Positions 44,625-53,365 of a DNA stretch of 55,265 nucleotides are shown piece by piece. The translations under genes and the position numbers were made by a program. Within the stretch, counting starts at the first letter, position 1. Every line of letters starts with the position of its first letter. This DNA comes from a virus: positions 1 to 55,265 of the IMG/VR virus record IMGVR_UViG_3300042523_000511; one strand, given 5' to 3'. The notes beneath the pieces are model-generated. The model was not told the DNA's origin. It saw only the letters and a list, made by a program, of their open reading frames with translations, and did not search any database.

Positions 44625-45342
44625 CTACTTGGATTGTGCTAGAACACTGACAAAAACAATTAAACAGTGGAATCCTCACGCCAGTGTTTGTTTGATCACG
44701 GACAAGACTCATGCCAACGACCCACTGTACAATCACTATCGTGTGATTGACAATGTTGACCGCGATAACTTGTATGCAAACGACTGGCAAGTGTTTTTTA
44801 ATTCGCCATATCGTGAAACCATCAAGCTAGAAGCAGACATGATGATTGCCAGTTCAATTGATCACTGGTGGACTATGTTTAGACACAGAAACGTTGTGAT
44901 TAGCACAGGCTGTAGAAACTGGCGCGATGAAGTTAGTACAGCAAGACACTATCGCAAGGTGTTTGATGCTAACCACTTATCAGATGTGTACAACGCTATT
45001 ACCTATTGGCGGCTGAGTGAAACAGCACGTGACTTTTTTGTGTTAGTGCGTGACATATTTGCCAACTGGACAGAGTTTAAAAAGTTGATTAAATTTCCCG
45101 AAGATGTGCCCAGCACTGATCTTGTGTATGCAATGGCAGCAGACATAATTGGTAGAGAACTAGTGACCATGCCATTTGCAACATACCCACGGATTGTGCA
45201 TATGAAACAAGCACATGCTGGTACAAAGACACAGCAATGGACCAACGAACTGGTGTGGGAAATGGATCCCATGCGTATACAGACTCAAGCACAATGGGGT
45301 GCGTTCCACTATCATGCAAAGGACTGGCGTCATGACACCTGA
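44566..45342 (+). CDS. GT-A-like glycosyltransferase-family protein (EAD motif), TTG start
   Basis: The start is TTG with AGGAG six bases upstream, which fixes the start inside the previous gene. This 258-residue protein has the same plan as its neighbour: GYVILALNTPQVDYLDCART, HASVCLITDK, and a metal motif TIKLEADMMI at about residue 90. It then has AITYWRLSETARDFFVLVRD and TDLVYAMAADIIGRE. The shared order VxxALxT/AFDT...YLDxA...L..D/EADxx suggests that the two genes are paralogues from an old duplication. A glycosyltransferase role is inferred from the motif. It overlaps the next gene by 11 bases. Confidence 0.5.
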   Translation: MKPIEEQGYVILALNTPQVDYLDCARTLTKTIKQWNPHASVCLITDKTHANDPLYNHYRVIDNVDRDNLYANDWQVFFNSPYRETIKLEADMMIASSIDHWWTMFRHRNVVISTGCRNWRDEVSTARHYRKVFDANHLSDVYNAITYWRLSETARDFFVLVRDIFANWTEFKKLIKFPEDVPSTDLVYAMAADIIGRELVTMPFATYPRIVHMKQAHAGTKTQQWTNELVWEMDPMRIQTQAQWGAFHYHAKDWRHDT

Positions 45343-45667
45343 AGAGTTTTGGAATATTTTACATTCTGCGCCCGAGCCGTTACCAGTATTCTATCGCTTG
45401 TATTACAATGATGCAGGCGAACCTGTTTGTTACAGCATGGAACACCTGCTAGGTAATTACATTGACATTGACGCTGAAACATTTGGCCTAGCACCTGCCA
45501 ACGTGCGTGTGGTAGACCGCAAGCTCAAATACATTACTGTACGCACATCAGACAAACTTGTGCCCGGCAACACAGGTACACCATGCCACCCGCAAAATGT
45601 TGCGGTCGTAGTCACTCAACACGGAACACATTGGAGCAAACAAACACATGGCCTTGAATCAAATTGA
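45332..45667 (+). CDS. Hypothetical small protein in the sugar cluster
   Basis: From ATG 45332 (after an upstream GGACTGG) the protein has 111 residues; longer forms upstream would lie inside the previous gene. It starts with a helix (TPEEFWNILHSAP), then strands VFYRLYYNDAG and VCYSMEHLLGNYIDID, and ends in a basic, Gly-rich tail with two Cys and several His (PCHPQNVAVVVTQHGTH). I do not recognise it. Similar short proteins with a YxLYYD-type strand occur in T4-like phages. It overlaps the genes on both sides by 11 and 20 bases. It has no Cys pattern or leader that would mark a peptide substrate for the radical SAM enzymes. Confidence 0.5.
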   Translation: MTPEEFWNILHSAPEPLPVFYRLYYNDAGEPVCYSMEHLLGNYIDIDAETFGLAPANVRVVDRKLKYITVRTSDKLVPGNTGTPCHPQNVAVVVTQHGTHWSKQTHGLESN

Positions 45668-46580
45668 CATAGCAGACCTAGACTGCATATACTTGACGTA
45701 TGATGAACCACAACGAGAAGAATTTTGGATCAAGATTAGGAATATGGTGCCTTGGGCACGAAGGGTGGACGGTGTTCTGGGGAGCGATGCGGCTCACAAA
45801 GCGGCAGCCCAAGCGAGTGGTACGGATAGATTCATTCTCATCGATGGCGACAATCTCCCCGATCCGGCGTTCTTTAATCAAACACTTGTTTTTCCTAGCA
45901 AAGAATATGAGAGTGCTGTGTTCCGGTGGCGGGCACGTAACCATATCAATGGACTGATGTATGGCAATGGTGGCCTGAGTTCATGGACCAAGGAACATGT
46001 GCAGAACATGCGTACACACGAAGCCACAGACGGCACAGCAGAAACACAAGTGGAATTTTGTTTTGATCCCTTATACTGGCCCATGTATGACTGCTATTCA
46101 ACCACATACCCTAATCAATCCCCATTCCATGCGTGGCGTGCAGGCTTTCGTGAAGGCGTTAAAATGTGCTTGGATCGTGGACGCAAGCCTACTACAGCAG
46201 AGTTCCAGGACCGAGTGCATCAACGCAACTTGGATCATCTAACCATTTGGCACAATGTGGGTGCTGATGTGGAACACGGCTATTGGGCCATGGCTGGCGC
46301 ACGCCAAGGCACGTATATGACCATGCTTACTGCCTGGGATCATACTCTAGTGCAGAACTTTGAAGCCTTGGCTGAACTGTGGCGAACAGTTGAAACTTCG
46401 GAGCCTAGACTGCTTGCTGGACGACTGGCAGAAGAATTACACACACAATTGGGCTTGCCCATGATTGTGATGGAAGCAGAACAAAGTGAATTCTTCAAGA
46501 AGCACTACAGATCTAATTGGCACAATTGTGGCATTATGACACGTGAAATTGATGTTATTAGGCAGCAAGAAGGTTGGTAA
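45648..46580 (+). CDS. GT-A-like glycosyltransferase-family protein (DGD motif)
   Basis: This 310-residue protein shows a GT-A-type arrangement: strand CIYLTYDEPQREEFW, helix with VPWARRVDGV, then DRFILIDGDNLPDPAFF with the acidic DGD at about residue 67. Next come FRWRARNHINGLMYGNGG, a Cys/Trp/Tyr-rich middle (FCFDPLYWPMYDCYST), and helices to the end. The order 'strand, sugar-nucleotide pocket, DGD, R-W-R-A-R-N' resembles enzymes that build glycans on phage or host surfaces. The DxD is the only strong mark, so the class is uncertain. GGAG precedes the start. The stop overlaps the next ATG by one base. Confidence 0.5.
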   Translation: MALNQIDIADLDCIYLTYDEPQREEFWIKIRNMVPWARRVDGVLGSDAAHKAAAQASGTDRFILIDGDNLPDPAFFNQTLVFPSKEYESAVFRWRARNHINGLMYGNGGLSSWTKEHVQNMRTHEATDGTAETQVEFCFDPLYWPMYDCYSTTYPNQSPFHAWRAGFREGVKMCLDRGRKPTTAEFQDRVHQRNLDHLTIWHNVGADVEHGYWAMAGARQGTYMTMLTAWDHTLVQNFEALAELWRTVETSEPRLLAGRLAEELHTQLGLPMIVMEAEQSEFFKKHYRSNWHNCGIMTREIDVIRQQEGW

Positions 46581-47149
46581 TGGAAAAGAAACTGTTGTTA
46601 GATGGATGCAGTTTTACATATGGCCTTGGCTTGAAAAAAGAAGAAACCTTAGAACAGCACTTCATTGAAAATGGTTATCAAGTGTTGAATTTATCTCGAC
46701 CGGGCAAAAGCAATCATGCCATTGCGTTAGATGTTTATAATCACATTGATGAAGTTGATGTTGTTGTAGTGGGCTGGACATACAGCTCACGCTGGCATTT
46801 AAAATATCACGGCGACAACATTGATTTGTTAGCCACACGACTGCAAATAGAATTACCTTACACCATTGATAGTGGTGCAATTGAGCAAAGCTATCAAGAC
46901 CTGCATCGATCGTTGTATAGTTTGTTTGATTCAACACATTGGGATCAGACCAGCGACATGCTAGTAGATACCACACATGCATTGGCACAGCAAAAATCAA
47001 CTGTTTTTTTCAGTTGGGAGCCAAGAGATACACAATGTTCTTTATATTATCCCCATATACCAGTATCGCTTCGTTTGCCTTGCGGGCATCTCAATGCTGA
47101 TGGAACCACATACTTGTTTGACAACTTAACTGCAAAATTAACCCAATGA
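46580..47149 (+). CDS. SGNH hydrolase-like protein
   Basis: ATG 46580 (TAATG) is preferred over an in-frame TTG at 46574. This 189-residue protein starts MEKKLLLDGCSFTYGLGL, the SGNH block I with Ser11 in GCS. Then comes LNLSRPGKSNHAIALDVYNH with Gly and Asn in the places expected for the oxyanion hole, VVVVGWTYSSRW, and near the end CGHLNADGTTYLF with the catalytic His (Asp or Asn upstream). This fits a small esterase or acetyltransferase-type enzyme; acetylation or deacetylation of a sugar is a reasonable guess. It is unrelated in length to the 336-residue SGNH protein at 3529, but similar in size to the one at 54317. Confidence 0.65.
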   Translation: MEKKLLLDGCSFTYGLGLKKEETLEQHFIENGYQVLNLSRPGKSNHAIALDVYNHIDEVDVVVVGWTYSSRWHLKYHGDNIDLLATRLQIELPYTIDSGAIEQSYQDLHRSLYSLFDSTHWDQTSDMLVDTTHALAQQKSTVFFSWEPRDTQCSLYYPHIPVSLRLPCGHLNADGTTYLFDNLTAKLTQ

Positions 47150-48528
47150 CCAAAGGCGATCAAAGCAAATTTATGAGCTCTGCAGAGCAGATGAAACAGG
47201 ATCTAGGACCTGCACTATGCCTTGCCAAATGGAAACAGGTCAGTTTGCACTTGCCCACAGGACTCAATAACTCCTGTTACCATCCGCCACTGCACAAGAT
47301 ACCTGTAGAAAATCTTGCCACAGACCCAGGATCCTTGCACAACACGCCGCACAAGAAAGCGCAACGTGTACTGATGTTACGGAACGAAAAGCCCTCTGAG
47401 TGTCAGTATTGTTGGAATATGGAAGCGGAAAACAAACTGAGTGACAGACACTATCGTTCAGGCGAGCCGTGGGCGGCTGTGGACTTTGAACGCATAAAGA
47501 ATTCAACAGGAGAAGAAAATGACGTTATCCCTAGCTACGTTGAGGTTAATTTTAATAATGTGTGTAATCTCATGTGCAGTTATTGTAGTCCGCAATTCTC
47601 TAGCAGCTGGCAACAAGAAGTGGATCGATCAGGCGGCTACCCTACTGCTCGTGTTCACAATGATCCTGGGCATTTTGTTGGAGATCGCAGGGTACTTCCG
47701 GCTAGAGAGCATAACCCTTATGTAGATGCATTCTGGGCGTGGTGGCCCACACTGTATCCAGAACTCATACACTTCCGCATGACTGGCGGCGAGCCTTTAC
47801 TGGACAAGAATACCTACAGAGTGTTTGATCATGTATTAGCTAACCCCAGCCCCAAACTGCATTTAAATGTTACATCAAACTTTTCAGTAGATGAAAAGTC
47901 ATGGCAGAAGTATCTCGGCTATGTAAAACAACTGTGTGACGGCCGCATAGAACACTTCATGCAGTATGTGAGTCTAGACGGCTGGGGCTCTCAAGCAGAA
48001 TACATGCGTCACGGCATGGACTTTGATTTGTTATGGGATAGAGTAAATCAATTCCTAACTGAAGTGCCTAGTTACAATAGCTTAACATTTATTGTTACTA
48101 TGAACAACTTGAGTGTGACCAGCTTGGAAAACTTGTTTGCTGGCATCTTGGGCCTGCGTAACACATACTCTAAGACCTATCAGCGTGTGTGGTTTGATAC
48201 ACCTGTGTTACGCGAACCTGCTTGGCAGAGCTTGCAGATTCTGCCCGAAGCCTATGCTGATCGGCTGGACCACTTGTGGGCTTGGATGATACGCCAAAGC
48301 GAAACACCCGACGATCCATTTCACGGATTTAAAGACTACGAAATAGCACGTTTAGATAGAGACATTGCGTGGATGCGAGCAGGCCAAAGTCAAGATCATT
48401 CCCAAGCAAAGGCAGACTTTTATAGATTCTTTCAAGAACACGACCGCCGCAGAGGCACTGACTTTCTAAAGACCTTTCCTGAAATGAAATCTTGGTGGGC
48501 AGAATGTGAATATTGGAGTCACCGTTAA
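47146..48528 (+). CDS. Radical SAM protein with N-terminal cysteine cluster (type A)
   Basis: The radical SAM cluster motif CNLMCSYC is at residues 140-147, and the SAM-binding TGGEP at 213-217. Both are canonical. Before the core come C25, C44 in CYHPP, and C86/C89 in CQYCW, which likely bind a second iron-sulfur cluster in a twitch- or SPASM-like unit. That unit lies N-terminal to the core, whereas classical SPASM units are C-terminal. The C-terminal half has YVSLDGWGSQAEYMRHG, a partial-barrel strand. Known twitch/SPASM enzymes oxidise alcohols in sugars (BtrN) or modify peptides and proteins. The setting between an SGNH protein and a glycosyltransferase suggests a sugar substrate. 460 residues; ATGA and TAATG junctions. 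Confidence 0.85.
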   Translation: MTKGDQSKFMSSAEQMKQDLGPALCLAKWKQVSLHLPTGLNNSCYHPPLHKIPVENLATDPGSLHNTPHKKAQRVLMLRNEKPSECQYCWNMEAENKLSDRHYRSGEPWAAVDFERIKNSTGEENDVIPSYVEVNFNNVCNLMCSYCSPQFSSSWQQEVDRSGGYPTARVHNDPGHFVGDRRVLPAREHNPYVDAFWAWWPTLYPELIHFRMTGGEPLLDKNTYRVFDHVLANPSPKLHLNVTSNFSVDEKSWQKYLGYVKQLCDGRIEHFMQYVSLDGWGSQAEYMRHGMDFDLLWDRVNQFLTEVPSYNSLTFIVTMNNLSVTSLENLFAGILGLRNTYSKTYQRVWFDTPVLREPAWQSLQILPEAYADRLDHLWAWMIRQSETPDDPFHGFKDYEIARLDRDIAWMRAGQSQDHSQAKADFYRFFQEHDRRRGTDFLKTFPEMKSWWAECEYWSHR

Positions 48529-49571
48529 TGTTTTATCTTGACGCTTGCACTGAGCTCACTGAGTTCTTGCACCCTTATGCTGATGAACTGTATTATGAAT
48601 TTGAAAAACTTCCAGTGGTGCCCGGAGCCACTTATTTGATAGGCCGCGAGCAACTGCGGCTCAATGGGCATCGCGTGAGAAGCATGTGCGAGCAATGCCA
48701 AATTATATTTGCCAATCCTGCAGAAGGTTCAGAAACTTTGTTATGGCATTTAAGAAAATATGGCATTGAAGATCTAGTGCTGGATGGCCGAGTTCAACTG
48801 ATAGGTGGTGGCCGCATGCCTCCCGAATACAATTGCATGCTGTTTGAACATTTTCTAACTCAACCGTTTAGATATGAAGAAAATAAAGAAGCCTGTAAAC
48901 GCACACCTGAAATCTTTTCTAAAACTGCTAAACCCTATTCTTTTTTGTGCCTAAATGGTCGCGGTCGCCCACATAGATGTGCTATACTAAACCAGCTGGA
49001 GCAATTGGGCCTACTTGATGGTGCTCTTTGGACCAACCTTGATGATTATCTAAGGCCAATTCGACTGTTACCTTCCTATTATGAAGTTGATAGATATCAC
49101 GGCACTACTGTAGAAACAGGTTATGTAAAAGCACAATTATTCAATAACGAATGGGGAGAAATTTACATTAAACCTGAACCATATATTGACACTTATTTTT
49201 CAGTAGTTACAGAAACTGTTTATAACTATCCTTGGAGTTTGTTTTCAGAAAAAATGTGCAAACCACTTGCTATTGGACACCCGTTTATTGCAGTGGCCAA
49301 TTACGGATTCTATCGTGATCTTCGTGACCTTGGATTTCAAACGTTTCACAGTTTGATTGATGAAACATTTGATCAGTTAGATAACAACCAGGATCGTATG
49401 GATCGTGTGATAAACTCTATTAAAGACTTGTGCAGTCAAGATCTTGGGGCTTTTATCCAGGCCGCAGAACCCATTTGTAAATACAATCAACAGCATCTTC
49501 AAGAGTTTGCTCAACAGCACATGGACGAGTTGCCTGCAAGATTCTTTCAATTTATCAACTCATCCACATGA
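48528..49571 (+). CDS. Glycosyltransferase-like protein with SEKxxKPL motif
   Basis: ATG 48528 sits on the previous stop (TAATG). This 347-residue protein has an N-terminal domain without clear motifs, then FLCLNGRGRPHRCAILNQLE at about residue 140. A conserved C-terminal block reads PWSLFSEKMCKPLAIGHPFI, with AVANYGFYRDLRDLGFQTF and a DETFD segment. That block is typical of fucosyltransferase-like (GT10) and related GT-B glycosyltransferases of large phages and viruses, where SEK and KPL contact the nucleotide sugar. The gene at 53346 has the same block (VSEKIFKPLAFYHPFV), so the two are paralogues in one cluster. The sugar is unknown. It overlaps the next gene by ATGA. Confidence 0.6.
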   Translation: MFYLDACTELTEFLHPYADELYYEFEKLPVVPGATYLIGREQLRLNGHRVRSMCEQCQIIFANPAEGSETLLWHLRKYGIEDLVLDGRVQLIGGGRMPPEYNCMLFEHFLTQPFRYEENKEACKRTPEIFSKTAKPYSFLCLNGRGRPHRCAILNQLEQLGLLDGALWTNLDDYLRPIRLLPSYYEVDRYHGTTVETGYVKAQLFNNEWGEIYIKPEPYIDTYFSVVTETVYNYPWSLFSEKMCKPLAIGHPFIAVANYGFYRDLRDLGFQTFHSLIDETFDQLDNNQDRMDRVINSIKDLCSQDLGAFIQAAEPICKYNQQHLQEFAQQHMDELPARFFQFINSST

Positions 49572-50899
49572 ACGATTTAGATTTTAAACACACAGTACTA
49601 GACAATCTCTCAGCCAGTTTTTGTGCAGCAAAATGGTATAACGCAACCATCTGGTTAGGAAGTGGACAGACCACAAGCTGTCATCACCCGCCAGCCCATT
49701 TGATCGACAGTGATAAAGTCAGCATCAACCCTCGGCTATTGCACAATACTGATCAAAAGAAAGAAGATCGTCGCAAGATGATCAACGGGGAGCGTCCCCC
49801 TGGCTGCGAGTATTGTTGGAAAATTGAAGACATGGGCCGCGATGCCATTTCAGACCGTGTGTATAAATCACGGATATATCCTATAGAGGCATTAGATGAA
49901 GCTAGAAATACACCATATACCAAAGACGTCAACCTCCGTACACTTGAGATCGCTTTTGATCGTACTTGTCAGTTTGCTTGTAGTTATTGCAATCCCGCTT
50001 TTAGCAGTACTTGGGTACGCGATATCAAACGGAATGGACCATATACCCAATTGGTATCCGATGGTAGGAACCATTTTACTCACGCCCATGATAGCGCACA
50101 ATTATATGAGTATGGAGAAAGCAATCCATACATTGATGCATTTTTTAAGTGGTGGGAATCGGATCTACATCGAACCCTGCAAGAGCTCAGAATCACCGGT
50201 GGTGAGCCCCTCATGTCAGGACATACTTGGAAGCTCATTGACTGGTTTAAAACAAATTCGGGTAAGAGTTCAACACGCCTGGCTATCAATAGCAACTTAG
50301 GCACAGACGTCGACATTGACCGCTTGCTGTCCAGCACAAAAGGCATGGCAATTGACATATACACTTCAAACGAAGCTGTAGGCACTCAAGCAGAATACAT
50401 ACGCGATGGCTTGGTCTGGGCGGACTGGATGCACAATGTAGAACGCTTGTTAAGTTCCAAGCAGTTCCGCGGCATACATGTGATGTGTACCATTAATGCA
50501 CTGTGCTTGGATAGCCTAGATCAATTGCTAGACCGCATAGTGAAATGGAAGCTGGAGTATGGACGTGATGCTATATCATTTACATTAAACATATTGCGCT
50601 TTCCATCATTTCAATCGCCATTGGTGCTGCCTGATAATATACGCACTCGCTATAGAGATCGATTGGCTAACTTCATGGTGCGACACAAAGGTTATTCTTA
50701 CTTGCACGAACACGAAATCAATCATCTACAAAGATTAATTGATTATTTAGACGTAGTGAAAACTCCGCACTCAGACGCATTTGATCGGCCCAAGCTGTTG
50801 AATGATTTTAAACAGTTCTTCTCACAGTACGACCAGCGCCGTGACAAAGTCTTTGTCACAGCATTTCCCGAATTAAAAGAATGGTACGATGAGCTATAA
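49568..50899 (+). CDS. Radical SAM protein with N-terminal cysteine cluster (type A)
   Basis: This 443-residue protein has the same plan as the one at 47146: CHHPP with C38, CEYCW with C80/C83, radical SAM CQFACSYC at 134-141 and TGGEP at 210-214. All inter-cysteine distances equal those of the first protein, so the two are paralogues. The spacing conserved at 54 residues between CxYCW and the cluster motif argues for a fixed auxiliary cluster domain. The core continues with NSNLGTDVDIDRLL and ends near LNILRFPSFQSPLVLPD. A substrate cannot be read. Coupled to the glycosyltransferase before it and to a type B radical SAM protein after it (11-base overlap). Confidence 0.85.
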   Translation: MNDLDFKHTVLDNLSASFCAAKWYNATIWLGSGQTTSCHHPPAHLIDSDKVSINPRLLHNTDQKKEDRRKMINGERPPGCEYCWKIEDMGRDAISDRVYKSRIYPIEALDEARNTPYTKDVNLRTLEIAFDRTCQFACSYCNPAFSSTWVRDIKRNGPYTQLVSDGRNHFTHAHDSAQLYEYGESNPYIDAFFKWWESDLHRTLQELRITGGEPLMSGHTWKLIDWFKTNSGKSSTRLAINSNLGTDVDIDRLLSSTKGMAIDIYTSNEAVGTQAEYIRDGLVWADWMHNVERLLSSKQFRGIHVMCTINALCLDSLDQLLDRIVKWKLEYGRDAISFTLNILRFPSFQSPLVLPDNIRTRYRDRLANFMVRHKGYSYLHEHEINHLQRLIDYLDVVKTPHSDAFDRPKLLNDFKQFFSQYDQRRDKVFVTAFPELKEWYDEL

Positions 50900-52148
50900 T
50901 TACAACTCAACTGATCTAGTAAGACCCACAGAATTAACAGAACGTGAAGAATTCTTATTAAAAGAGTCTAAGACATTTTGCATTTATCCGTGGATACACT
51001 TGCATGCTTATCCCACAGGCGAAGCATATCCCTGCTGTCACGCTGAAATGAAGCCCGGAGTGGTGGGTAATTGCCGCACAAATACCTTAGAAGAAATATG
51101 GACAGGCAAGCCCATGCAGCGACTACGTGCAGATATGTTGAACGAAACCCCACATGCTGCTTGCACACGCTGTTATGAGCAAGAAGAATCAGGATTCTTT
51201 TCCGGACGTAAATCAGCTAACAAGCATCACGGGCATCACATAAAGAAGCTGGATCAAAATCCTTTTGAAATGACCTACTGGGACATTCGTTTCTCAAACC
51301 TATGCAACTTAAAATGCCGTAGCTGTGGGCATATCTTTAGTTCACAATGGTATCAAGATCAAGCCAAGTTGGCAGGCGGTGACTGGAAAGCTCACAACTC
51401 AGTGCTAAACTACGCAGGGCGCACAGAAACAGACATGTGGGAACAGCTAGAGCCTCATTTGGACTATGTAGAACAAATCTACTTTGCAGGCGGCGAACCC
51501 TTGTTGATGGAAGAACACTACCGTATTCTGGAAGAACTAGTAAAGCGCGAGCGCTTTGATGTCAGACTGATATACAACACAAACTTTACACATACTGATT
51601 TAAAGGGCCGTTCAGTATTTGAATATTGGAAACAGTTTGCGAGTGTAGCAGTGGGCGCCAGTTTAGATGATCAACATGATCGTGCGGCCTATATACGAAA
51701 AGGAACTGATTGGCATCAAGTTATAGCCAATCGCGCCAAAATGATTCACGTGTGTCCCAATGTAGACTTTTATATTTCGCCCACACTTAGTATTATGAAT
51801 GCAATGACATTGCCTGATTTTCATCAGCAATGGACAGAAGTGGGATTGATTCGAGCACAAGATCTAAATGTGAACATCTTGCAAGATCCTGCACACTATA
51901 GAATAGACATTGCTCCTGCGGCGTACAAACAACAGTTAACAGCAAAGTATCGCAAGCACATTGAATGGTTGCGCGATCAAGACCCCTTAGGTCGTGCCAC
52001 ACAAGGCTTTGAATCAGCCATTACATTTATGATGGCCACAGACAACACACACTTGATTGATACATTCTGGCGCAAAACACATGAGCTTGATGTGATAAGA
52101 AATGAAAACATATTGGACACAATCCCAGAATTACAGGCACTAAAATGA
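50889..52148 (+). CDS. Radical SAM protein with N-terminal SPASM-like cluster (type B)
   Basis: The radical SAM motif CNLKCRSC is at 139-146 and GGEP at 201-204 (AGGEPL). The N-terminal cysteines have a different pattern from the type A proteins: C31 in FCIYPWIHL, C49-C50 in PCCHAEM, and C92/C95 in CTRC. FCxxPW followed by Cys-Cys and CxxC is the pattern of SPASM domains, which normally follow the core, for instance in PqqE-type enzymes. Here it comes first. The segment GNCRTNTLEEIWTGKPMQ is also SPASM-like. Such domains ligate extra Fe4S4 clusters for electron transfer or substrate binding. 419 residues, overlapping the genes on both sides. Confidence 0.87.
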   Translation: MSYNYNSTDLVRPTELTEREEFLLKESKTFCIYPWIHLHAYPTGEAYPCCHAEMKPGVVGNCRTNTLEEIWTGKPMQRLRADMLNETPHAACTRCYEQEESGFFSGRKSANKHHGHHIKKLDQNPFEMTYWDIRFSNLCNLKCRSCGHIFSSQWYQDQAKLAGGDWKAHNSVLNYAGRTETDMWEQLEPHLDYVEQIYFAGGEPLLMEEHYRILEELVKRERFDVRLIYNTNFTHTDLKGRSVFEYWKQFASVAVGASLDDQHDRAAYIRKGTDWHQVIANRAKMIHVCPNVDFYISPTLSIMNAMTLPDFHQQWTEVGLIRAQDLNVNILQDPAHYRIDIAPAAYKQQLTAKYRKHIEWLRDQDPLGRATQGFESAITFMMATDNTHLIDTFWRKTHELDVIRNENILDTIPELQALK

Positions 52149-53365
52149 ATATACCACACGATCAATTTTGCGTATTGCCTTGGGTTTCGTTAGAAGCTTC
52201 TCCCATTGGCACAGTACGACCATGTTGTTTAGCAGATGATGAGTTATTGGATGATGAGGGCAACAAGTTCTCATTGCTAACAGCTGACTTTGCGAGCATA
52301 CAAAACTCACAAGCAATGATTCAACTGCGTGAAGAATTTTTAGCTGGAAAAAAACCACAAACATGCCGCAAGTGCTGGATGGAAGAACGAGCAGGACGCA
52401 CAAGCAAACGCATGCATACCTTGGACAGAATGAAGCACATGGGCATATCAGGTGAGTGGACTGCTGATGCCAAGCCCTTGATGTTCCTGGATTTGAAGCT
52501 GGGCAACATCTGCAACTTGAAATGTCGTATATGCGGATCATGGTCATCAAGTCAATTTGCCACAGAAGAGCTTGCTGACATGGGAGTGGAGCAGGATCGA
52601 AAGAAATCATTTCCCTATCAAATGCTACGTGCTGGCGCTTGGCCCAGAGAAAATCTATCATTTTGGCACGAAATAGATGCCTGTTTAAATGACATACGCT
52701 ACATTGAATTCACAGGTGGCGAGCCATTTATGATTGATCAACATTTTGACATGTTGCAGGGCATTGTGGATCGCGGAATTGCACATCAAGTTGAAATACA
52801 TTACAACACCAACGGCACACAATGGCCTGCACGTGGTCCGGACATTTGGCGACATTTTAAAACAGTAGAAGTGGCGTTCTCTATAGATGATTTGGGTGCC
52901 CGTTTTGAATATCAACGTACCAATGCAGACTGGGCAGTGGTGCTGGACACAATCACAAGTTTTCAATACCTTCGAGATCAGTTACCAAACTTGCGTTTAC
53001 AGTGCTGTTCAACCGTGAATGTGTTCAATGTGCGGTATATTGATCAACTGGCGCATTGGATAGCACTGCAACGTTTTGACTTTGTGTACTGGAATATCAT
53101 GCATGACGCCTGGTACTTTTCAATTGCCACGCTGCCAGATTCTGTCAAGGCTGCTATTACACAACATTTGCGCACAGCCGATGTGCCTGCGCGGTATCGT
53201 GTGGAATTTGATAGAATCACGGATTTTATGAATAACGGTGCATCAACAGATGGGTTCATGACCAACATGAAGATCCGTGATTTGGATCGCAAACGCCAGC
53301 AAAATCTACGCACAGTAGCACCAGAATTGGCTGACATTTTAAACTATGACTACGACCAAACTTAA
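52145..53365 (+). CDS. Radical SAM protein with N-terminal SPASM-like cluster (type B)
   Basis: This is the paralogue of the preceding protein: FCVLPW with C9, PCC with C27-C28, CRKC at 74-77, radical SAM CNLKCRIC at 123-130 and TGGEP at 190-194. The N-terminal part is shorter by about 20 residues, so the SPASM-like cysteines start almost at the first residue. The core continues with EIHYNTNGTQWPARGPDIWR and EVAFSIDDLGARFEYQR, matching barrel strands. It is the fourth radical SAM gene within 6.2 kb. Overlap with the next gene is 20 bases. As for the others, substrate and product are not known. Confidence 0.87.
   Translation: MNIPHDQFCVLPWVSLEASPIGTVRPCCLADDELLDDEGNKFSLLTADFASIQNSQAMIQLREEFLAGKKPQTCRKCWMEERAGRTSKRMHTLDRMKHMGISGEWTADAKPLMFLDLKLGNICNLKCRICGSWSSSQFATEELADMGVEQDRKKSFPYQMLRAGAWPRENLSFWHEIDACLNDIRYIEFTGGEPFMIDQHFDMLQGIVDRGIAHQVEIHYNTNGTQWPARGPDIWRHFKTVEVAFSIDDLGARFEYQRTNADWAVVLDTITSFQYLRDQLPNLRLQCCSTVNVFNVRYIDQLAHWIALQRFDFVYWNIMHDAWYFSIATLPDSVKAAITQHLRTADVPARYRVEFDRITDFMNNGASTDGFMTNMKIRDLDRKRQQNLRTVAPELADILNYDYDQT

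Noticed and set aside
45332-45667. Precursor peptide for the radical SAM enzymes
   Set aside because: It is an ordered-looking 111-residue protein without a leader/core pattern or repeated Cys, so a RiPP role is not supported.
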